DNA of 54,376 nt from Ferruginibacter sp. (lineage in GTDB: Bacteria; Bacteroidota; Bacteroidia; Chitinophagales; Chitinophagaceae), in assembly GCA_014379905.1 (NCBI GenBank), contig JACMKX010000033.1:1-54376 (forward strand). The letters are read 5' to 3'. The notes under the pieces were generated by a model. The model had not been told where the DNA came from and did no database searches. It was given only the letters and a program-made list of their open reading frames with translations. The position numbers were made by a program, and so were the translations under genes. This document shows, piece after piece, positions 51,350 to 54,376 of this stretch. Within the stretch, counting starts at the first letter, position 1, and every line of letters starts with the position of its first letter.

Positions 51350-51357
51350 TAATTTTG
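51350..51357 (+). promoter_or_regulatory. -7 promoter box of purM
   Basis: TAATTTTG fits the TAnnTTTG consensus and lies 29 bp before the ATG at 51387. It would be inside the gene if the upstream ATG at 51303 were used, so it decides the start. A clear -33 TTTG at the right spacing was not found. Confidence 0.5.
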
Positions 51358-51386
51358 CGCCTCTACACACATCTAATATAAATTAC

Positions 51387-52559
51387 ATGTCATTATATTC
51401 CAAAAGAGGCGTTTCTGCACAAAAAGAAGAAGTGCATGAAGCGGTTAAAAAGCTGGACCAGGGATTATTTCCACATGCTTTTTGTAAAATATATCCTGAT
51501 TACCTGGGCGGCGATGATGCGTGGGTGAACGTGATGCATGCAGATGGTGCCGGTACCAAAAGCATCCTGGCTTACCTGTACTGGAAAGAAACAGGGGATA
51601 TTTCGGTATGGAAAGGCATAGCACAGGATGCCGTGGTTATGAACTTAGATGATCTTTTGTGCGTGGGCATTTACGACAACATCGTTTTCAATTCTACCAT
51701 CGACAGGAATAAAAACCTGATACCCGGCACCGTACTGGAACAGGTGATCAACGGCACACAGGAATTGTTTGATACATTGAAAACATTCGGGGTAAATATT
51801 CATTACCTGGGTGGGGAAACAGCAGATGTGGGTGATGTGGTGCGTACCGTAGCGGTAAACGGTACCATGACGGTTCGCTGGCCAAAAAGTAAGATTATTA
51901 GCAACGATAAAATAGCAGCAGGCGATGTAATCGTTGGCTTTGCCAGTTATGGGCAGTCCAGTTATGAAAGCAGCTACAACAGTGGCATTGGCAGCAACGG
52001 CCTCACCAGTGCCAGGCATGATGCGCTAAGCAAATATTATGCAGAGCACTTTAAAGAGAGTTATGATAATAACCTGCCGGAAGAAGTAGTATATATTGGT
52101 AAAGACAAACTTACAGATGATTATCCTTTGGGTGGAGAGGCTTATACAAGCGTAGGAAATTTAATACTCAGTCCCACCCGCACCTATGCACCCCTGTTGA
52201 AACAATTACTGGAAGATCATTTTGATAAAATTCACGGGCTCATTCATTGCAGTGGCGGCGGGCAAACCAAGTGCATGAAATATTTGCCCGGCAATTTTAA
52301 AATTATTAAAGACAACTTGTTTGATGCCCCTCCTGTATTTGAATTGCTGCAAAAAAACAGCGGTGCCTCTTTAAAAGAAATGTTTGAAGTATTTAATATG
52401 GGATGCAGGCTGGAGCTATATTGTCCGCCGGAAGCTGCGGCAACAATGATAGCCGCTGCCCGGCAATTGAATATAGATGCCCAGGTGATAGGCAGGGTAG
52501 AAGCCGCGGCTCAAAAAGAATTAGTGATACAATATAAAGGGGAGGAGATAAGGTACTAA
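51387..52559 (+). CDS. purM: Phosphoribosylformylglycinamidine cyclo-ligase (AIR synthase) family
   Basis: From 51387 the protein has 390 residues and begins MSLYSKRGVSAQKEEVHEAV. The PurM fold is shown by MHADGAGTKSILAYLYWKETG, AQDAVVMNLDDLLCVG, HYLGGETADVGDVV and VGFASYGQSSYES, followed by a second half with GGEAYTSVGNLILSP and HCSGGGQTKCMKYLP. The enzyme closes the imidazole ring of AIR using ATP. The YSKRGVS start matches the Bacteroidetes form, which is slightly longer than the E. coli enzyme. Confidence 0.9.
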   Translation: MSLYSKRGVSAQKEEVHEAVKKLDQGLFPHAFCKIYPDYLGGDDAWVNVMHADGAGTKSILAYLYWKETGDISVWKGIAQDAVVMNLDDLLCVGIYDNIVFNSTIDRNKNLIPGTVLEQVINGTQELFDTLKTFGVNIHYLGGETADVGDVVRTVAVNGTMTVRWPKSKIISNDKIAAGDVIVGFASYGQSSYESSYNSGIGSNGLTSARHDALSKYYAEHFKESYDNNLPEEVVYIGKDKLTDDYPLGGEAYTSVGNLILSPTRTYAPLLKQLLEDHFDKIHGLIHCSGGGQTKCMKYLPGNFKIIKDNLFDAPPVFELLQKNSGASLKEMFEVFNMGCRLELYCPPEAAATMIAAARQLNIDAQVIGRVEAAAQKELVIQYKGEEIRY

Positions 52560-52829
52560 GAAATTGTATGCTATTAACCTATAATTTTCTCAGTGCAGCG
52601 ACCTTTTGGGGAAAAGCTAAACCCAGCAGATCCCTCTTTCATCGGGAAGACATCAATCATTATACATTTCTAAAGCCAGGCATTTACAATGGCAACACTA
52701 TTCTATATAACTAACCTTTATAAATTTTGATAGTATAGCTGCTGTTGCATGGTTGGCTGTCTTGCCGCCTGCCCCGATGCAATTGTGGGAACCAACGGGA
52801 GGCACCTGTTGGGAAGCGCTAAAGGAAAA

Positions 52830-53246
52830 TCACTTCCTTTTGTTTTTTATTTCTGCCGTTAGCTTGCCAACATTAGTATTCAATATTTTTATTTGGTTGA
52901 GCACCTGCTCCAGTGTTGGTTCTTCCCATTCGTTTACCAGCTGTTCCGGTAAATTGCCGGTATCATATTCTACCAGGTTCTTTTTCAATTTACCCTTTTT
53001 AGAGAATTCCACTACGTGTTCGTCAGTGATCATTTTTGCTTTTTCCAGGTTTACCAGCACAAGTATGTCCAGCCTGATGTCAAAGTATTTTGAAAGGATG
53101 ATCAGTTCCTTAATATTGGGTTCACTGAGGCCACTTTCCCAGTTGCTGATGGTACCTTTTTGTTTATTTACCCGGGAGGCAATATCCTCTTGTGTGAGGC
53201 CAAATATTTTGTGGAGATATTTTAGATTGTATTTAAAATAATTCAC
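52830..53246 (-). CDS. XRE-family HTH regulator with C-terminal helical region
   Basis: The protein has 138 residues. Residues 8-65 form a Cro/CI helix-turn-helix (IFGLTQEDIASRVNKQKGTI, then SNWESGLSEPNIKELIILSK). The C-terminal half is charged and helical (EEPTLEQVLNQIKILNTNVGKLTAEI), probably a coiled-coil dimerisation part. The 270 bp between purM and its stop show no gene. It is divergent from the possible nuclease gene at 53584, with a 337-bp gap. Confidence 0.82.
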   Translation of the reverse strand: MNYFKYNLKYLHKIFGLTQEDIASRVNKQKGTISNWESGLSEPNIKELIILSKYFDIRLDILVLVNLEKAKMITDEHVVEFSKKGKLKKNLVEYDTGNLPEQLVNEWEEPTLEQVLNQIKILNTNVGKLTAEIKNKRK

Positions 53247-53583
53247 AGCGGGGTTTATTTTGGTAAATAAATATTGATCAAATTATTTGGCCGATCAACT
53301 ATGTTGATGTACTTTTGTTTCTTATTCAGGCGTGTTGTTCAAATATATTTTAAAAGCTACACAATACCAATACATCCCCAACACAGCCGTTTGAATAATG
53401 ATCCAGGTACATCGACTACACCCCCGCTGACAGATACATCGCTTCAACTATTTTCTATCGTTTTATTGACCGGTTAAGTCCTTAATTTTTTACCGGAATG
53501 GTAATATGTATTTATTCAACGGACGAGGCATTGTGAGGTGCTAACCCCCGCCCGGTTGAAACACTTCAATAAATAAGACCTGT
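53247..53583. other. Divergent intergenic region of 337 bp
   Basis: No gene supported. It must hold the promoters of the XRE gene (minus) and of the gene at 53584 (plus). It is A+T-rich near the XRE start. No clear operator palindrome was seen. Confidence 0.4.
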
Positions 53584-54003
53584 ATGTTATACAACGAAAA
53601 AGAATTGCTACGTATGCTGCTATTGCTTTCGGATACACAGTGCTGGCTAAATGAATTGGCCACCCAATGTGTTTACAATCTTCATCCGCCGGCTATTAAA
53701 CTGGTGCAGGCAAAAACATATCGCCTCGGTATCACAGCCCTGGCGCATATAGTGGAACGGCATTATCATAAAACGTTGCGCCATCCGGGTACCGGTAAAT
53801 TCAATATTCCGCTGGCTGCAATTATTGATTATATAAAAGAAGCCGGTACGCTGGAGGCTATTCCTGTAAAAGGCAACATAAATTTCAGGCGTTGCATGCA
53901 ATTGCCCGAAGCGGTGGGTACCGGTAAAAGTGGCGAACCGGCCTACCGGATTGTGGTGATAACAGATCCCGGGGGAAATATAATTACGGCTTACCCCGAA
54001 TAG
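53584..54003 (+). CDS. Small uncharacterised protein, possible BECR-fold nuclease
   Basis: The protein has 139 residues. A helical N-terminus (LLRMLLLLSDTQCWLNELAT) leads to LAHIVERHYHKTLRHPGTGK, then FNIPLAAIIDYIKEAG. The C-terminal strands are EPAYRIVVITDPGGNIITAYPE. The HIxxRH motif followed by a strand pair ending in ITAYP is the pattern of Barnase-EndoU-ColicinE5/D-RelE (BECR) nuclease domains, also seen at 37029. There is no signal peptide. A toxin role with the divergent XRE gene is only a guess. No immunity gene is evident. Confidence 0.5.
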   Translation: MLYNEKELLRMLLLLSDTQCWLNELATQCVYNLHPPAIKLVQAKTYRLGITALAHIVERHYHKTLRHPGTGKFNIPLAAIIDYIKEAGTLEAIPVKGNINFRRCMQLPEAVGTGKSGEPAYRIVVITDPGGNIITAYPE

Positions 54004-54075
54004 ACTATTAGACAGGGAACCTGTCGGAATTGTTATGGGTGGATTAATTCGTCGTAATATTTCCACAGGCTGTTG

Positions 54076-54115
54076 TAGAAAACCTATGGGCGTTTATTAG
54101 AAAACCTATGGTCGT
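54076..54115. repeat. Two direct copies of an 18-bp sequence
   Basis: TAGAAAACCTATGGGCGT (54076-54093) and TAGAAAACCTATGGTCGT (54098-54115), a 22-bp period, one mismatch. The second runs into the inverted repeat at 54113. Confidence 0.85.
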
Positions 54116-54372
54116 CCGCAGGACCCCAGAATGTTTAACCACTCGGAGCACTAAAGCCAAAAACACCAGGCCTGCCTCCGGTAGGGTTTTCCAAACCTGT
54201 ATGTCTTTCATATTCCAGGCCCGAAGTGTTTGAACCTCATCGCATTTAACCCAAAAACACCAGGCCTGCCTCCTGTAGGGTTTTCCAAACCTTTATGTCT
54301 TTCATATTCCAGGCCCGGAGTGTTTGACCCTCATCGCATTTAACCCTAAAACACGCTGGGGTCCTGCGGACG
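54113..54372. repeat. 94-bp tandem repeat array bracketed by 17-bp inverted repeats
   Basis: CGTCCGCAGGACCCCAG (54113-54129) has its perfect reverse complement at 54356-54372. Between them lie two full copies of a 94-bp unit (54157-54250 and 54251-54344), nearly identical, with a partial unit before and a short one after. Each unit has inverted strings (AACACCAGGCCTG and CAGGCCCGAAGTGTT) that can form a hairpin. No coding frame crosses it. The window ends 4 bp later. Confidence 0.9.
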
Positions 54373-54376
54373 CCCA

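Noticed and set aside
51303..51386. Upstream ATG for purM
   Set aside because: It would place the predicted -7 promoter inside the gene and adds 28 residues that do not fit the family.

Overview
The window looks like a chromosomal segment of a Bacteroidota bacterium, most likely family Chitinophagaceae (inference). The signs are A-rich rather than Shine-Dalgarno leaders, -7 promoter boxes of the form TAnnTTTG, a giant surface protein ending in a gliding-motility (CHU_C, type IX secretion) domain, a TonB-dependent receptor with a carboxypeptidase-regulatory-like N-terminus, many proteins beginning with a signal peptide that ends in AQ, and remnants of a Bacteroidetes-type conjugative transposon (traG/traJ).

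Layout. 1-5.8 kb: a secreted Ppx/GppA-like protein, a membrane-anchored coiled-coil protein, a DUF6122 membrane protein, a metallophosphoesterase with a PQQ-type propeller, and a serine hydrolase with TPRs. 5.9-9.8 kb: a decayed mobile segment with traG/traJ relics, a second serine hydrolase and a VOC pseudogene, bounded by repeats. 10-22.4 kb: mostly housekeeping genes (CPBP protease, tRNA-Leu, hscB, a lysine/alanine dehydrogenase-like enzyme, trmN6, tsaD, an ABC permease, prfC, purB, mqnA), plus a frameshifted toxin-antitoxin-like pair and two tandem lipoproteins. 22.6-35.1 kb: cell-surface functions (giant adhesin-like protein, Wzx-like flippase, glycosyltransferase, two methyltransferases, TonB receptor, DUF445 protein).

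35.2-40.5 kb is the most unusual part. An intact tRNA-His sits beside a broken tRNA-His copy carrying a perfect palindrome. The 3' half of tRNA-His is repeated 2.8 kb downstream (36 of 38 bases identical), as expected for the two attachment sites of an integrated element. Inside are an HTH fragment, a 5'-truncated HEPN protein, a holin-like fragment and a possible BECR-fold nuclease. Just outside are an AlbA_2 (Schlafen-type) gene, a partner gene of unknown function and a second copy of the holin-like fragment.

40.7-45.4 kb: a family 9 glycoside hydrolase, then an arsenic-type cassette (ArsR, DUF6428, GNAT, a 41-residue membrane protein, ArsC) flanked by inverted copies of a dispersed hairpin element. 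45.4-54.4 kb: Prc-type protease, holA, a paralogue of the coiled-coil membrane protein, ribF, purM, an XRE regulator, a small possible nuclease, and at the right edge a 94-bp tandem repeat bracketed by 17-bp inverted repeats.

A pattern running through the window is a family of intergenic tandem repeats with a 7-bp period but different unit sequences. All calls are from reading the sequence. No database search was run, so family names rest on recognised motifs.
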